Below are positions 7,737-17,116 of a DNA stretch of 64,000 bases, piece by piece. A program made the translations under genes and the position numbers. The notes below the pieces were generated by a model. It made no database searches and was not told the DNA's origin. It saw only the letters and a list, made by a program, of their open reading frames with translations. Positions within the stretch are counted from its first letter, which is position 1; the number at the start of each line of letters is the position of its first letter. The stretch comes from Bacillus pseudomycoides DSM 12442 (GTDB lineage Bacteria; Bacillota; Bacilli; Bacillales; Bacillaceae_G), in NCBI RefSeq assembly GCF_000161455.1, contig NZ_CM000745.1, positions 366,818 through 430,817 of the forward strand, given 5' to 3'.

Positions 7737-10529
7737 ATGACCATAGAAAAACAATTGATTCAAAAGGTATACTATGAAACATTCTTAACTGAACAGGATT
7801 CTGTTCAGGCTCCTCAAGTACTTGGGGAAGCATATGTAAATGAAGCTGAAAATGAATTTTCCAATATCGCTAACATTCGTTTCGCACAAGGAGAAGTTAA
7901 TTATCATCATAAAGATTTCGAAACAGCCATCTTCAAGTGGGAGAAAGTAAACAATGATCTCTCTCTATGGGCAAAAAAAAATATAGCAGACGCTTATTTT
8001 GAATTAGGATTGCTTTCAATGGCAGAAGAAATCTATACATCGATTCAAACAGAAGACACAACACTGACAATGGAAGTTTCATTGCAACTTCTTTCTCTGT
8101 ACATCGAACAAAATCGCTTAGGACTTGCTTTTAAGGTCATTAGTGAAGCAGTTTCATTCCAACCAGACTATCCAAATATCACTGCCATTGCTCGTTCCTT
8201 TTATGAGAAACAGCAGGATTGGAACAATGCTATTGACCTTGCTGTTCAAGAAGGAATTCGAACGAAATCATTACATTGGTTTGAGATTTTAACAAGTTAT
8301 GTGAATCAAGGATTCACAAAACAAATGAAACCAAAATATTTTTATGAAGCATTAAAAGTTTTATATACCGTCGATTCCATTCAATTTAAGCAACTTGTCT
8401 CATCACTTTGGAAAATCTATCAAGATGAGTCAACCTACTTATTATGGATTCAAACAATCAATCACCTTTTTTTACACGTCGAGGTAGATTCTTACGACTC
8501 ATGGGATGAAATTGTTACTCTTTATCAAGACACCTACTGTGAATTAATTACAGGACAATACTTGATGCATGAACTACAGGAACTTATTCCAGACTTGTTA
8601 ACAAATTGGTTTAGCTTAACAAAAGCAGAACATTCTCTATTTGTTTCCGCTGCAACGTTAGCATGGAATGAGATTTCACCTAAAAGCCTTGATACATTAC
8701 TTGTAAAAAGCGCTGAAACACTCCTTTCTAGTTCAAAAACAGTTAACACAGTTGATCTAGACAAAGTTTCAAGCTTATTTGAAACTATTGTCGTATGGGC
8801 AGAAAAGAATGATGTAGACTTAGGTCATTCTTTCACATGGCTTGTTCGAGAACTTTCCGACCTAAACGTACAACAAGTTCTCGTTACAGGTACGAATGAT
8901 GCTAGTAAATCATCCTTTATCAATTCTATATTAGGGGAAAGTATACTAAAAAATTCTCCTGGAGCCGCTATCATATTTAAAGATAATGCGCAAACAGAAA
9001 TTACAGAACTCACGGATTTAACAATAAGAACTACTTCCAATTTGGATGAATTTTACGAAATGATGGCTGTTCCTCCAAAATCAGAATCTGAGCAGAAATG
9101 TATTGAGTTTAAATTACCATGTAGGTTTTTACGAAAAAATAAATTCTCATTTATCGTTACACCAGGTTTTGATGGAAATGGCAATAAAGAGAATACAAAT
9201 CTTGAATACTTACATGCAACCGATAATCTATTATATGTTCTTAATACCTCTTCGCCTTTACTTGATGAAGAAATCGATACACTACTATACATACGAGAAC
9301 AAATACCGACTTTACAAGTTCATTTTGTTTTAAATACAATCGATACAATCTTTAGTGATGAAACAGCAAATAAAATGCTAAATGAAACCGAGTCTAAAAT
9401 ACGTGTACATTTTCCAAATGCACGAGTATTCCCTTACTCATCTTTAGAAGAGAACAGCGGGCAACTAAGTGATTTAACAGAATCCATTACTTCAAACTTT
9501 AATAATAGAAATATAGAAACCGAACGCACGGAAAAACTATTATGGTTTATTCAAAAGACCATCACGTATCTCTTAAATGAACGCGTACAATTAGAAAATA
9601 CGTTAGTAAAGTCAATCCGTTGGAATAAACACCTTTTAGTGAAATTAAATGGCTTCATTAATAACCTGACTGCTATTGAAAAAGATAAGACTCGCTCTAT
9701 TACAGACTCATATCGTTTAACGAAAGATGAAATTATACATGATCTTCATGATCAAATTCCTGAATTATTGCAGAGCTGTTCCGATTTAGTTCATGAAGAT
9801 AGTGACTTTAAACAAGTTCCTGAAGAATTAAATGCAGCAATGAATGAAAGAATTCAAAAACATTTACAACAAATGATATTACCTAAGTTTACTCAATCTA
9901 TTCAAGAATGGATTGAAAAAGTCCATAATGAATTTATTCAAAGTCAATCTTATTTAGATGAAATGAGTGAAACATTTAATAAATTATACGAAGAAGAACG
10001 TATGAAACTACCATGCGATTTCCAACTACTTGATGATTGGCGCCGCGATGTTGCAAGGATGACAAACCGGATCAAAGTTGATGATGTGAATATTTTACTA
10101 CGCTTTACACCAACACAATTTCTATTAAAAAGTGCTGGAAAGCTATTCGGTAACATGCAGAAAAATCAATCCATGCTTTACAACAAATATAAAAATTATA
10201 TCGAGACCGAAGACTATACAGATGTAACAACAACTATTTCTGAACAGTTCTTCCTTCAATTTGAATTATTCGAGAGTGCATTAGAACGTGATATTATGAT
10301 GTTCTTTAAAGAACCTCTTAGCATATTAAAGCAAACTGTGGAAGCTGCACATCTCGAAATAAATGAAGATGAAAATGCATTAACGAAACTAAGAACAAAT
10401 CCAGAAACATATCATGATCCTTTAACACTGTTTAAATTACAGTTATTGCAGTACAAATTCATGCTAAATGAAAAAAACGATGAAGCCCCTTCTTTGAAAA
10501 TAGCAACGAACGAGGCACCTACAATTTAG
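7737..10529 (+). CDS. TPR-dynamin-like large GTPase
   Basis: A 930-residue cytoplasmic protein with two parts. Residues 30-180 form helical TPR-like repeats (FETAIFKWEKV, IADAYFELGLLSMAEEIY, LLSLYIEQNRLGLAFKVI). From about 380 follows a dynamin-type GTPase: P-loop GTNDASKSS near 384, switch-like TPGFDGN near 475, and NTID near 533 in the G4 position. Long helical regions after 590 would form the stalk. The P-loop has Ser where the canonical GxxxxGK(S/T) has Gly, so nucleotide binding may be weakened. Dynamin-like proteins remodel membranes; a role here is inference. Monocistronic, with its own terminator. Confidence 0.7.
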   Translation: MTIEKQLIQKVYYETFLTEQDSVQAPQVLGEAYVNEAENEFSNIANIRFAQGEVNYHHKDFETAIFKWEKVNNDLSLWAKKNIADAYFELGLLSMAEEIYTSIQTEDTTLTMEVSLQLLSLYIEQNRLGLAFKVISEAVSFQPDYPNITAIARSFYEKQQDWNNAIDLAVQEGIRTKSLHWFEILTSYVNQGFTKQMKPKYFYEALKVLYTVDSIQFKQLVSSLWKIYQDESTYLLWIQTINHLFLHVEVDSYDSWDEIVTLYQDTYCELITGQYLMHELQELIPDLLTNWFSLTKAEHSLFVSAATLAWNEISPKSLDTLLVKSAETLLSSSKTVNTVDLDKVSSLFETIVVWAEKNDVDLGHSFTWLVRELSDLNVQQVLVTGTNDASKSSFINSILGESILKNSPGAAIIFKDNAQTEITELTDLTIRTTSNLDEFYEMMAVPPKSESEQKCIEFKLPCRFLRKNKFSFIVTPGFDGNGNKENTNLEYLHATDNLLYVLNTSSPLLDEEIDTLLYIREQIPTLQVHFVLNTIDTIFSDETANKMLNETESKIRVHFPNARVFPYSSLEENSGQLSDLTESITSNFNNRNIETERTEKLLWFIQKTITYLLNERVQLENTLVKSIRWNKHLLVKLNGFINNLTAIEKDKTRSITDSYRLTKDEIIHDLHDQIPELLQSCSDLVHEDSDFKQVPEELNAAMNERIQKHLQQMILPKFTQSIQEWIEKVHNEFIQSQSYLDEMSETFNKLYEEERMKLPCDFQLLDDWRRDVARMTNRIKVDDVNILLRFTPTQFLLKSAGKLFGNMQKNQSMLYNKYKNYIETEDYTDVTTTISEQFFLQFELFESALERDIMMFFKEPLSILKQTVEAAHLEINEDENALTKLRTNPETYHDPLTLFKLQLLQYKFMLNEKNDEAPSLKIATNEAPTI

Positions 10530-10540
10530 GTAAATACAAA

Positions 10541-10575
10541 AAACCAAGCAAATTGTAACAATTGCTTGGTTTTTT
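10541..10575. terminator. Terminator after the dynamin-like gene
   Basis: AACCAAGCAA/TTGCTTGGTT stem with flanking A and T runs; may act on both strands. Confidence 0.8.
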
Positions 10576-10589
10576 ACTTATATTCTATT

Positions 10590-11012
10590 TCACATATCCC
10601 AATTAACATCATTAACCTTTGCATCAATTTTCACACGCTTAATGAATTTCTTTCTTTCATCTTCTTTATGAATTAACTTATGTACATAACGACGTTTGCT
10701 TAATACATCCCTGCATGCTTTATTATAATTAAAAATTTCCTGGCAGCGCTTATCCTCATATAAAACCTTGAACCATGTATACCGCTTCAGTTTTTCTATG
10801 TGTCGCTGCACTCTTTTCTTTTTCCGTTCTTCTCGTTCCGCTAATCTTTCTAATGCATCCTCTACCACTTCATCTAACATAAAGTCTCCAGCGACTCTTA
10901 TAATACTAACAGTCCCTCTTACAATCCCTTTACCTGCATCAACACATATTTCACTTAATGCAATTGCTGCGCGACCAACTCCTACTAGAATGTGTCCAAT
11001 CATATCCTCCAT
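10590..11012 (-). CDS. Uncharacterised 140-residue protein
   Basis: I do not recognise this protein. The N-terminal 45 residues are small and hydrophobic (IGHILVGVGRAAIALSEI, VRGTVSIIRVAGDFML), suggesting membrane association by an amphipathic helix. Residues 55-140 are very basic and helical (EEREERKKKRVQRHIEKLKR, KRRYVHKLIHKEDERKKF), perhaps contacting nucleic acid or phospholipid. AAGGGATA precedes the first ATG. It is 14 bases downstream of the signal peptidase gene on the same strand, so the two are probably co-transcribed. Confidence 0.6.
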   Translation of the reverse strand: MEDMIGHILVGVGRAAIALSEICVDAGKGIVRGTVSIIRVAGDFMLDEVVEDALERLAEREERKKKRVQRHIEKLKRYTWFKVLYEDKRCQEIFNYNKACRDVLSKRRYVHKLIHKEDERKKFIKRVKIDAKVNDVNWDM

Positions 11013-11026
11013 ATTATCCCTTCTTT

Positions 11027-11560
11027 CTAGTTCACAATTTTCATATGATCAAACGGATAATAGATTGCAGTTAATGTGCCAAGCACTTCTGTTTTATGAA
11101 TCAGTCCTAAGCCGTTACGGCTATCTCTACTCACTAAACGATTATCTCCCATGACAAAAATTTTATTTTTCGGAATCGTAATAGGACCAAAGTCTTCAGT
11201 TAAATTAATAAGAAGTTGTTTCGCTTGTTTTTTATTTTTATCTAAATAAGGTTCACTTTGCACTTGATGATTTACGTATAATTGGTCATTTTTCATCTCA
11301 ATTACATCTCCTGGCAACCCAATAATTCTCTTCACATAAAAATTATCAGTCTTTACTACAATAATATCTTCACGCTCATAGGTTTCAAATCTCTTTGCTA
11401 ACTTATTAATAATTACTTTATCCCCATCTTGCAATGTTGGCCTCATAGATGCTCCCTGCACAGTTGTTGGAAAAAACACAAAAATTTTCACTAAAAAAAA
11501 CAACAAACACGCAATAGCTAGTATTTCAAAAAGCTCACGAAAGCGACTTTTCTTTTTCAT
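11027..11560 (-). CDS. lepB: Type I signal peptidase
   Basis: Membrane-anchored serine protease that removes signal peptides from exported proteins. One N-terminal membrane anchor (about residues 11-31) is followed by GASMRPTL with catalytic Ser38, YVKRIIGLPGD with general base Lys77, and MGDNR..SRDSRN (box D/E). At 177 residues it has the size of a Bacillus Sip enzyme. It has a good AAGAGATG-type site and leads a two-gene unit with the 140-residue protein downstream. Which of several paralogs (SipS/T/U/V) it corresponds to is not clear. Confidence 0.92.
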   Translation of the reverse strand: MKKKSRFRELFEILAIACLLFFLVKIFVFFPTTVQGASMRPTLQDGDKVIINKLAKRFETYEREDIIVVKTDNFYVKRIIGLPGDVIEMKNDQLYVNHQVQSEPYLDKNKKQAKQLLINLTEDFGPITIPKNKIFVMGDNRLVSRDSRNGLGLIHKTEVLGTLTAIYYPFDHMKIVN

Positions 11561-11743
11561 TTTCCATCTCTCATTCCTCTCCCTTTGTTACATTTATTAT
11601 AGATAGTTTCTATTATTAATTTCCACAAAATTCCGAAAGAATAAGATAAAACCTATAAAATTTTATAAATCTGAATAATATTCTTAAATGTAAGATATAC
11701 TAGATTGGTCTTTTTATAAATTAATACATATACTCCAAGGAGG

Positions 11744-12025
11744 ATTCATTTTTTAAGGAACGAAAATACTGGACAAATTAAACAGGCAAAACTAGGTTTT
11801 AGTTGGACTGTCTTTTTCTTCGGATTTTTCCCTGCTATATTCCGTGGGGATTGGAAATGGTTTTTAATTATCTTAATTGCAAGTGCTTTTACATTCGGAT
11901 TTTCTAATTTAGTTTTCTGCTTTATTTATAACAAAATATACATTAATGAGCTATTATCTCAAGGTTATAAAGCGGCTGACGAATATAGTCTTTCCGCTTT
12001 ACAGCAAAAGAACATCGTAGCATAA
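11744..12025 (+). pseudogene. Small membrane protein gene without a standard start codon
   Basis: A frame of 93 codons reads IHFLRNENTGQIKQAKLG and continues with two hydrophobic segments (WTVFFFGFFPAIFRGDWKW, then a second of about 23 residues) and a YINELLSQGYKAAD tail. It looks like a DUF2628-type membrane protein. AAGGAGG is directly in front, yet no ATG, GTG or TTG occurs in frame; the only candidate is an ATT at 11744 with no spacer to the binding site. Either the start codon was lost or a rare start is used. The coding character and the following terminator argue that it was a real gene. Confidence 0.6.
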
Positions 12026-12036
12026 TATATAATCAA

Positions 12037-12092
12037 AAAAGAGGATATCCCAAAAGTAGCTCAATAGCTACTTTTAGAGATATCCTCTTTTA
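12037..12092. terminator. Long bidirectional terminator
   Basis: Two stacked stems, AAGAGGATATC...GATATCCTCTT and AAAAGTAGCT...AGCTACTTTT, between converging genes. Confidence 0.8.
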
Positions 12093-12770
12093 TATTCCAA
12101 CATATACAATACACATCTGTGCAGCAACATATGTTACCCAGATCCAAAGTGGATCATACTTTACTTTGCGACCACCAATATCCGTTACACCAATAATAAA
12201 ATCAGAAATCACAAATAACAATCCACCAAGCGCTGGAATCCACCACATTCCGTTGTCTGCATAGTATAATGCAAATGCAAAACACGCCATTCCTCCAACC
12301 CATAAACCATATACGAGCGCACCAATTGTAAACAGCCTATCTTGTTTTTGATTGCGAATAAAAAAGAACCAACCAATTATTAAAAATAAACCGTATGCTA
12401 CTACTCCAATCCAGAACCCATTCCATGAGATACCCGTTTGCAAAAATGCTGTTACATAAAAACAATGTGCAATTGCAAAGGTAACCATACCGCCGATTAA
12501 CCGATGTCCAAATGGAATGATCCCTGCCATAAATAAATCACCAAGCGTAGATAAAGTCATACCAATTGCAGCCCACTGACGATACTCTACAGATGGATCT
12601 TGTAACCAAATCCAGATCGCACCACCAGTTAAAGAAAAACTAAGAATAAGACGAATCAATAATGGTAAAGGCTCATTTTCTCCCGTTTGCTTTGTCTGTG
12701 CTATTGCATAAACCGCACCTACAACAAATACAATGACCTGTCCAATTAATAATATATAAATTTCATTCAT
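12090..12770 (-). CDS. YhhN family (lysoplasmalogenase-like) membrane protein
   Basis: A 226-residue protein with about eight membrane segments. Family landmarks are TLSTLGDLFMAGI with the conserved Gly-Asp, GALVYGLWVGGMACFA, and GGLLFVISDFIIGV with a conserved Ser-Asp, followed by YVAAQMCIV. YhhN/TMEM86 proteins include lysoplasmalogenases that hydrolyse the vinyl-ether bond of lysoplasmalogens. Activity on lysoplasmalogen has not been inferred from residues here, so the substrate is uncertain. Confidence 0.8.
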   Translation of the reverse strand: MNEIYILLIGQVIVFVVGAVYAIAQTKQTGENEPLPLLIRLILSFSLTGGAIWIWLQDPSVEYRQWAAIGMTLSTLGDLFMAGIIPFGHRLIGGMVTFAIAHCFYVTAFLQTGISWNGFWIGVVAYGLFLIIGWFFFIRNQKQDRLFTIGALVYGLWVGGMACFAFALYYADNGMWWIPALGGLLFVISDFIIGVTDIGGRKVKYDPLWIWVTYVAAQMCIVYVGI

Positions 12771-12913
12771 AACATGTTCTCCTCAATAAATGGATATTAA
12801 TATTTCTTCGTGATATAACCTATCTTCTCCTGTTTTTATCATATAAAATTTCAAAAAAAGAGGAACACTCCTATCCTTTTTTCTAAAACTAAAAAAAATT
12901 AATCCTACTCTTT

Positions 12914-13864
12914 TTATGCCGCTTGTTTCTCTTGCTCCGTTTTTTGCATATTTGGTGTCCGATTTACTACGATAATACCCGCTGCTACACATGCTAATCC
13001 AAATAAAACAAATGAATGAATTGCTTCCCCTAAAATCATGCTGGATAATAAGACTCCAAATACTGGTATAAAGAACATATACATCGATACTTTTCCGACC
13101 TTGTTATACTTCATAACTGTATTCCATATACAGAACCCCGCCGCTGATAAGAAGGATAAATAAAGTAACATAGATAGTGCTTTCATATTGAATACAAAAG
13201 GCATAAATCCAACTTGAAAAATACCAATACATAATAATCCGATAGATCCAAAAATCATCTGATAGGCTGTCATGTACCCAACATCTAATGTTTTACTTCC
13301 TTCTTTTGCCAATATATTTCCATATGAATACATCATCGCGGCCCCAAGAAGCAATAATTCACCAATTCCAAAATGAAACGCCATACTTCCATCACTTGGA
13401 ACATTCACAAGAATCACACCACAAAAACCGATAGACACGCCAATTACTTTTCGAATATTTAATGCATCATCTTTATACAAAAAATGCGCAATTAAAATTT
13501 GAAAAAAAGATGATGTGCCAGAAATAATAGCACCTTCAATTCCAGAACTGTAACTCATACCAATATAAAAGCATACATATTGTAGAAATGTTTGAAATAA
13601 ACCAATTTGCACTAATTGCTTCCCTGTTTCTTTTTTGAAATGCATATCTTTTCCTATTGCTTTAAAAAAGAATAAGAGCATCACACCAGATAAGAAAAAG
13701 CGATAACCAGCAAATAATATTTGCTCGCCAACTTCATGTGGCTGAATTCCGAGTTCAGCATAACTTAATTTAATAAAAGGAAATGCGCTTCCCCATAGAA
13801 ATGTCGCTGCTAGCGCTGCAGCAAACACACCAATTGGATGGGTAAAAAATTTCTCTGTCTTCAC
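12914..13864 (-). CDS. EamA/DMT family permease
   Basis: A 316-residue drug/metabolite transporter with ten predicted segments and two EamA repeats. The first starts at AAALAATFLWGSAFPFIKL and the second at LLLGAAMMYSYGNILAKEG; the repeat ends are LYKDDALNIRKVIGVSIGF and GEAIHSFVLFGLACVAAG. The substrate cannot be assigned. GTCGGAAAGGAAG precedes the ATG. It is transcribed away from the metal-efflux ATPase gene across a 270-base gap. Confidence 0.85.
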   Translation of the reverse strand: MKTEKFFTHPIGVFAAALAATFLWGSAFPFIKLSYAELGIQPHEVGEQILFAGYRFFLSGVMLLFFFKAIGKDMHFKKETGKQLVQIGLFQTFLQYVCFYIGMSYSSGIEGAIISGTSSFFQILIAHFLYKDDALNIRKVIGVSIGFCGVILVNVPSDGSMAFHFGIGELLLLGAAMMYSYGNILAKEGSKTLDVGYMTAYQMIFGSIGLLCIGIFQVGFMPFVFNMKALSMLLYLSFLSAAGFCIWNTVMKYNKVGKVSMYMFFIPVFGVLLSSMILGEAIHSFVLFGLACVAAGIIVVNRTPNMQKTEQEKQAA

Positions 13865-13992
13865 TTATCGTCTTCCTTTCCGACCTTTTTACGAACAATA
13901 TTCATATATACCAAAGGAAACGCAAAAAAACAAGTTTTTCAATTTGATATATAAACAAAAACATATTCTCAAGTAAAAACATATGATATAAT

Positions 13993-14007
13993 ATAGAATA
14001 ATTACAA
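13993..14007 (+). promoter_or_regulatory. Candidate PerR box upstream of the efflux ATPase
   Basis: ATAGAATAATTACAA agrees with the PerR consensus TTATAATTATTATAA at 11 of the 14 flanking positions. It sits directly after a TATAAT at 13987-13992. B. subtilis pfeT is known to be PerR-controlled, which makes the site plausible, but the surroundings are AT-rich. Confidence 0.4.
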
Positions 14008-14039
14008 AATAATAACTGATAAAATTTTTCAATAGAAAT

Positions 14040-14062
14040 GCTGCTATCCGTATGGATGGCAG
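14040..14062 (+). promoter_or_regulatory. Leader hairpin before the efflux ATPase gene
   Basis: GCTGCTATCC, loop GTAT, then GGATGGCAGC forms a strong stem in the leader, followed by TTTCGTCGTTTT. It could be an attenuator or an RNA-stability element; no coding frame explains it. Confidence 0.5.
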
Positions 14063-14133
14063 CTTTCGTCGTTTTATGGGGATTTCGATTTTGATTCTTT
14101 TTCTCAATAAGAATTTGGAAGGAGCGAGTAATA

Positions 14134-16059
14134 ATGAACTCAGAAGTAAAAGCATTACCATCAAAAAAGAATATGTCTAACCCATCCTGGATTCAATCAT
14201 TCCAAAAGCATTATGAACTTATCTTTGCAATCCTATCTGGTGTTTTCATTTTATCCGGTTGGTTATTCACAAAAAACGAAGCAACAACTGCTGGGATAGT
14301 TTTTTATATCCTCGCTTATATAATTGGAGGATATGCGAAAGCGAAAGAAGGCATCGAAGATACAATAGAAGAAAAAGAATTGAATGTAGAAATGTTAATG
14401 CTCTTCGCTGCCATTGGTGCCGCTATTATCGGATACTGGGCAGAAGGTGCCATCTTAATATTTATCTTTGCACTAAGCGGTGCAATGGAAGCTTATACAT
14501 TAAGTAAAAGCCAAAAAGAAATTTCAGCACTGCTAGAATTACAACCTGAAGAAGCCTTGCTCATTTCACATGGAACAGAAGAACGTATTCCAGTAGCTCA
14601 GTTAGAAATTGATGACATCATTTTAATTAAGCCAGGTGAACGCGTACCTGCAGATGGTACAATTCATAGCGGTGAAACAAATATCGATGAAGCGGCTATC
14701 ACTGGGGAGCCTATCCCAAATGAGAAAAAATTTGGTGATGAAGTATTCGCTGGAACCGTGAACCTACGCGGGGCTATTGAAGTTAAAATTACAAAAAGAA
14801 GCGACCAAACATTGTTTCAAAAAATTATCCGTCTCGTTCAAAACGCGCAAAGTGAAAAATCACCATCGCAACTTTTTATCGAAAAATTTGAAGGAACATA
14901 TGTAAAAGGTGTACTTATCATCGTTGCTCTAATGATGTTTGTTCCTCATTTCCTACTAGATTGGAGCTGGAACGAAACATTTTATCGTGCCATGATTTTA
15001 CTCGTTGTTGCTTCTCCATGTGCGCTTGTCGCATCGATTACACCAGCGACATTATCTGCTATTTCTAACGGCGCACGAAGCGGTATTTTATTTAAAGGTG
15101 GTATTCATTTAGAACGCCTTGCCTCAGTGAAGGCAATTGCCTTTGATAAAACAGGAACATTAACTCAAGGAAAACCGACTGTAACAGATGTTTACGTACG
15201 TGATGAAATAACAGAAAAAGATGTGTTGTATATTACAGCTTCTATCGAAAGTCATTCCACACACCCACTCGCAGAAGCTATCGTCAAGTACGCAAAACAT
15301 GCATATGACATTACATTAACGAAACCCGAAAGTGTAGAAGATGTCACTGGATTTGGCTTAAAAGGAATGTTAGAAAATACAGCTTATAAGATTGGAAAGG
15401 CCGATTTTATTGGCGAAGAAACAAAAACTTTTCACAATGGTATCGCTACGACACTCGAACAAGAAGGAAAAACTGTTGTCTATATTAGTAATGAAAAAGG
15501 AATTCTTGGGCTTATTGCTTTAAAAGATACACTTCGCCAGGAAACAATTGCTGCTATTCGTGATTTACAAAGCATTGGTGTTGAAGCTATCATGATCACT
15601 GGTGATAACGAACAGACGGCTAAAGCAATTGCGACTGAAAGCAACATAAAAGAATACTACGCATCATGCTTACCAGAAACAAAAGTAGAAACGGTGAAGC
15701 AACTAAAAGAAAAATACGGTACAGTGGCAATGGTTGGCGACGGTATTAACGATGCTCCTGCACTCGCTACAGCAAGTATTGGCGTTGCTATGGGCGAAGG
15801 GACAGATGTTGCCTTAGAAACAGCAGATGTCGTTCTAATGAAAAATGAACTCTCTCGCCTTGCACAGGCCATTCGTTTATCAAAACGAATGAACCGCATT
15901 GTAAAACAAAATGTTATTTTTTCATTAGCAGTAATCGCAATGCTCATTTGCTCTAATTTCCTACAATTTTTAGCTCTTCCATTTGGCGTTATTGGTCACG
16001 AAGGAAGTACAATCCTTGTAATTTTAAACGGCTTACGTTTATTAAAAGGAAATAACTAA
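14134..16059 (+). CDS. pfeT: P1B-type metal-efflux ATPase (PfeT/ZosA type)
   Basis: A 641-residue P-type ATPase, close to the 637 residues of B. subtilis PfeT. The phosphorylated aspartate is Asp338 in DKTGTLTQ; TGEPIP marks the actuator domain, GDGINDAP the hinge. The membrane metal site SPC is at 294-296, and the last helix holds HEGST, hallmarks of the P1B-4 subgroup, which exports Fe2+, Co2+ or Zn2+. No N-terminal CxxC metal-binding domain is present, as in PfeT. GGAAGGAGCG precedes the ATG. Iron export protecting against peroxide stress fits the PerR-like box upstream. Confidence 0.85.
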   Translation: MNSEVKALPSKKNMSNPSWIQSFQKHYELIFAILSGVFILSGWLFTKNEATTAGIVFYILAYIIGGYAKAKEGIEDTIEEKELNVEMLMLFAAIGAAIIGYWAEGAILIFIFALSGAMEAYTLSKSQKEISALLELQPEEALLISHGTEERIPVAQLEIDDIILIKPGERVPADGTIHSGETNIDEAAITGEPIPNEKKFGDEVFAGTVNLRGAIEVKITKRSDQTLFQKIIRLVQNAQSEKSPSQLFIEKFEGTYVKGVLIIVALMMFVPHFLLDWSWNETFYRAMILLVVASPCALVASITPATLSAISNGARSGILFKGGIHLERLASVKAIAFDKTGTLTQGKPTVTDVYVRDEITEKDVLYITASIESHSTHPLAEAIVKYAKHAYDITLTKPESVEDVTGFGLKGMLENTAYKIGKADFIGEETKTFHNGIATTLEQEGKTVVYISNEKGILGLIALKDTLRQETIAAIRDLQSIGVEAIMITGDNEQTAKAIATESNIKEYYASCLPETKVETVKQLKEKYGTVAMVGDGINDAPALATASIGVAMGEGTDVALETADVVLMKNELSRLAQAIRLSKRMNRIVKQNVIFSLAVIAMLICSNFLQFLALPFGVIGHEGSTILVILNGLRLLKGNN

Positions 16060-16085
16060 ACGGGTCCCCAGAGGGAACCCGTTTT
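16059..16085. terminator. Terminator after the efflux ATPase
   Basis: AACGGGT(TC)CCC/GGG(A)ACCCGTT stem with T7. Confidence 0.85.
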
Positions 16086-16086
16086 T

Positions 16087-16200
16087 TTAATGATAGCTAT
16101 TATGTCCATTAGCACTGCTACTCGTTTTATGTTTTGGATGTGAGCTACTATTTTTTTTACCTTGGTTTTTGTTATTATGATTTTTTTTATTATTACTCAT
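16087..16200 (-). CDS. 37-residue Asn/Lys/Ser-rich peptide
   Basis: A short frame starting at ATG 16200 behind a very strong GGGGGG site. The product begins MSNNKKNHNNKNQGKKNSS and is almost entirely Asn, Lys, Ser and His, so it is hydrophilic and probably disordered. The longer frame reaching to 16311 overlaps the upstream yfkH gene and has no binding site. Function unknown; it sits directly downstream of yfkH. Confidence 0.55.
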   Translation of the reverse strand: MSNNKKNHNNKNQGKKNSSSHPKHKTSSSANGHNSYH

Positions 16201-16240
16201 TTTGAATCCCCCCTGTTCCTCTTTATTATGGAACAGAAAA

Positions 16241-17110
16241 TTATTTTTCATCACGGGAATTATTGTCACTTGTTCGATAAAAATGTAGTAATCCATTAAT
16301 TTCTCCGCCAAGTAAAATGACCCAAGCCGTTAAATAGAACCATAACATTAAAATGATAATACCACCAAGACCACCGTATGTATTCGCATAATTTGCAAAT
16401 TTATCCACGTAATAGGCAAATGAGTACGATACCACAATCCACCCAACCGTTGCAAATAATGCCCCTGATATAACTTCTCTTCTCTTTAACTTTCGATCAG
16501 GTGCAAATGTGTATAAAAAGCTAAATAAGGCAAATAACACTAAGAAACTGGCCACTAGCCGTATAATACTCCATACGAAAGAAAAGCTTTCTGATAAACC
16601 AAGCGCTTTAAAAACAGCTGCACCAATTACTTGTCCAAATACAGGAACAATTAACGCGAAGACAATCATAAAAATCATTGCTAGTGTAAGCACAATAGAC
16701 AAAGCTCTCGTCGCGATAAAAGAGCGCGTTTCCTTTACATCATAGGCTCGGTTAAATGCATTCATAACTGCATTTACACCATTTGATGCAAACCATAACG
16801 TTGATAATAAACCAAACGATAATAAACCACCATTTTGTTCATTTACAACTTTATCTACGTTCACTTCAATTAAGTTCATTGCATCTTCTGGCACATAAGC
16901 CTCTAATAAACTGAGCACATCCTCTGTTTGAATTGGAATAAATCCAAGAAGCGTAATTAAAAAAACAAGTCCAGGAAAAATAGCAAGCAAGAAGAAATAA
17001 GCGAGCTGTGCTGCTAGGCCCGCTACGTCATCTCGCATCGTTCGGTCATATAGATCTTTCCCAAACGAATAGACACGATTTCCCCTTGCTTTCTCTAGAA
17101 TTTTTTTCAT
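16241..17110 (-). CDS. yfkH: YihY/BrkB family membrane protein YfkH
   Basis: A 289-residue protein with about six membrane helices. The YihY signature is present: AGLAAQLAYFFLLAIFPGL near residues 31-49, then LWFASNGVNAVMNAFNRAYD, and the C-terminal LWFYLTAWVILLGGEINGLL. The family was once mis-named ribonuclease BN; its real activity is unknown. The yfkJ, YtxH-like and yfkH genes lie within 60 bases of one another on one strand, the same arrangement as the B. subtilis yfkJIH operon. Confidence 0.88.
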   Translation of the reverse strand: MKKILEKARGNRVYSFGKDLYDRTMRDDVAGLAAQLAYFFLLAIFPGLVFLITLLGFIPIQTEDVLSLLEAYVPEDAMNLIEVNVDKVVNEQNGGLLSFGLLSTLWFASNGVNAVMNAFNRAYDVKETRSFIATRALSIVLTLAMIFMIVFALIVPVFGQVIGAAVFKALGLSESFSFVWSIIRLVASFLVLFALFSFLYTFAPDRKLKRREVISGALFATVGWIVVSYSFAYYVDKFANYANTYGGLGGIIILMLWFYLTAWVILLGGEINGLLHFYRTSDNNSRDEK

Positions 17111-17116
17111 ATTTCT

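Noticed and set aside
13889..14164. Minus-strand 91-codon frame of hydrophobic and basic residues
   Set aside because: It overlaps the pfeT start and promoter on the opposite strand, has no ribosome binding site and reads as low-complexity AT-rich sequence.
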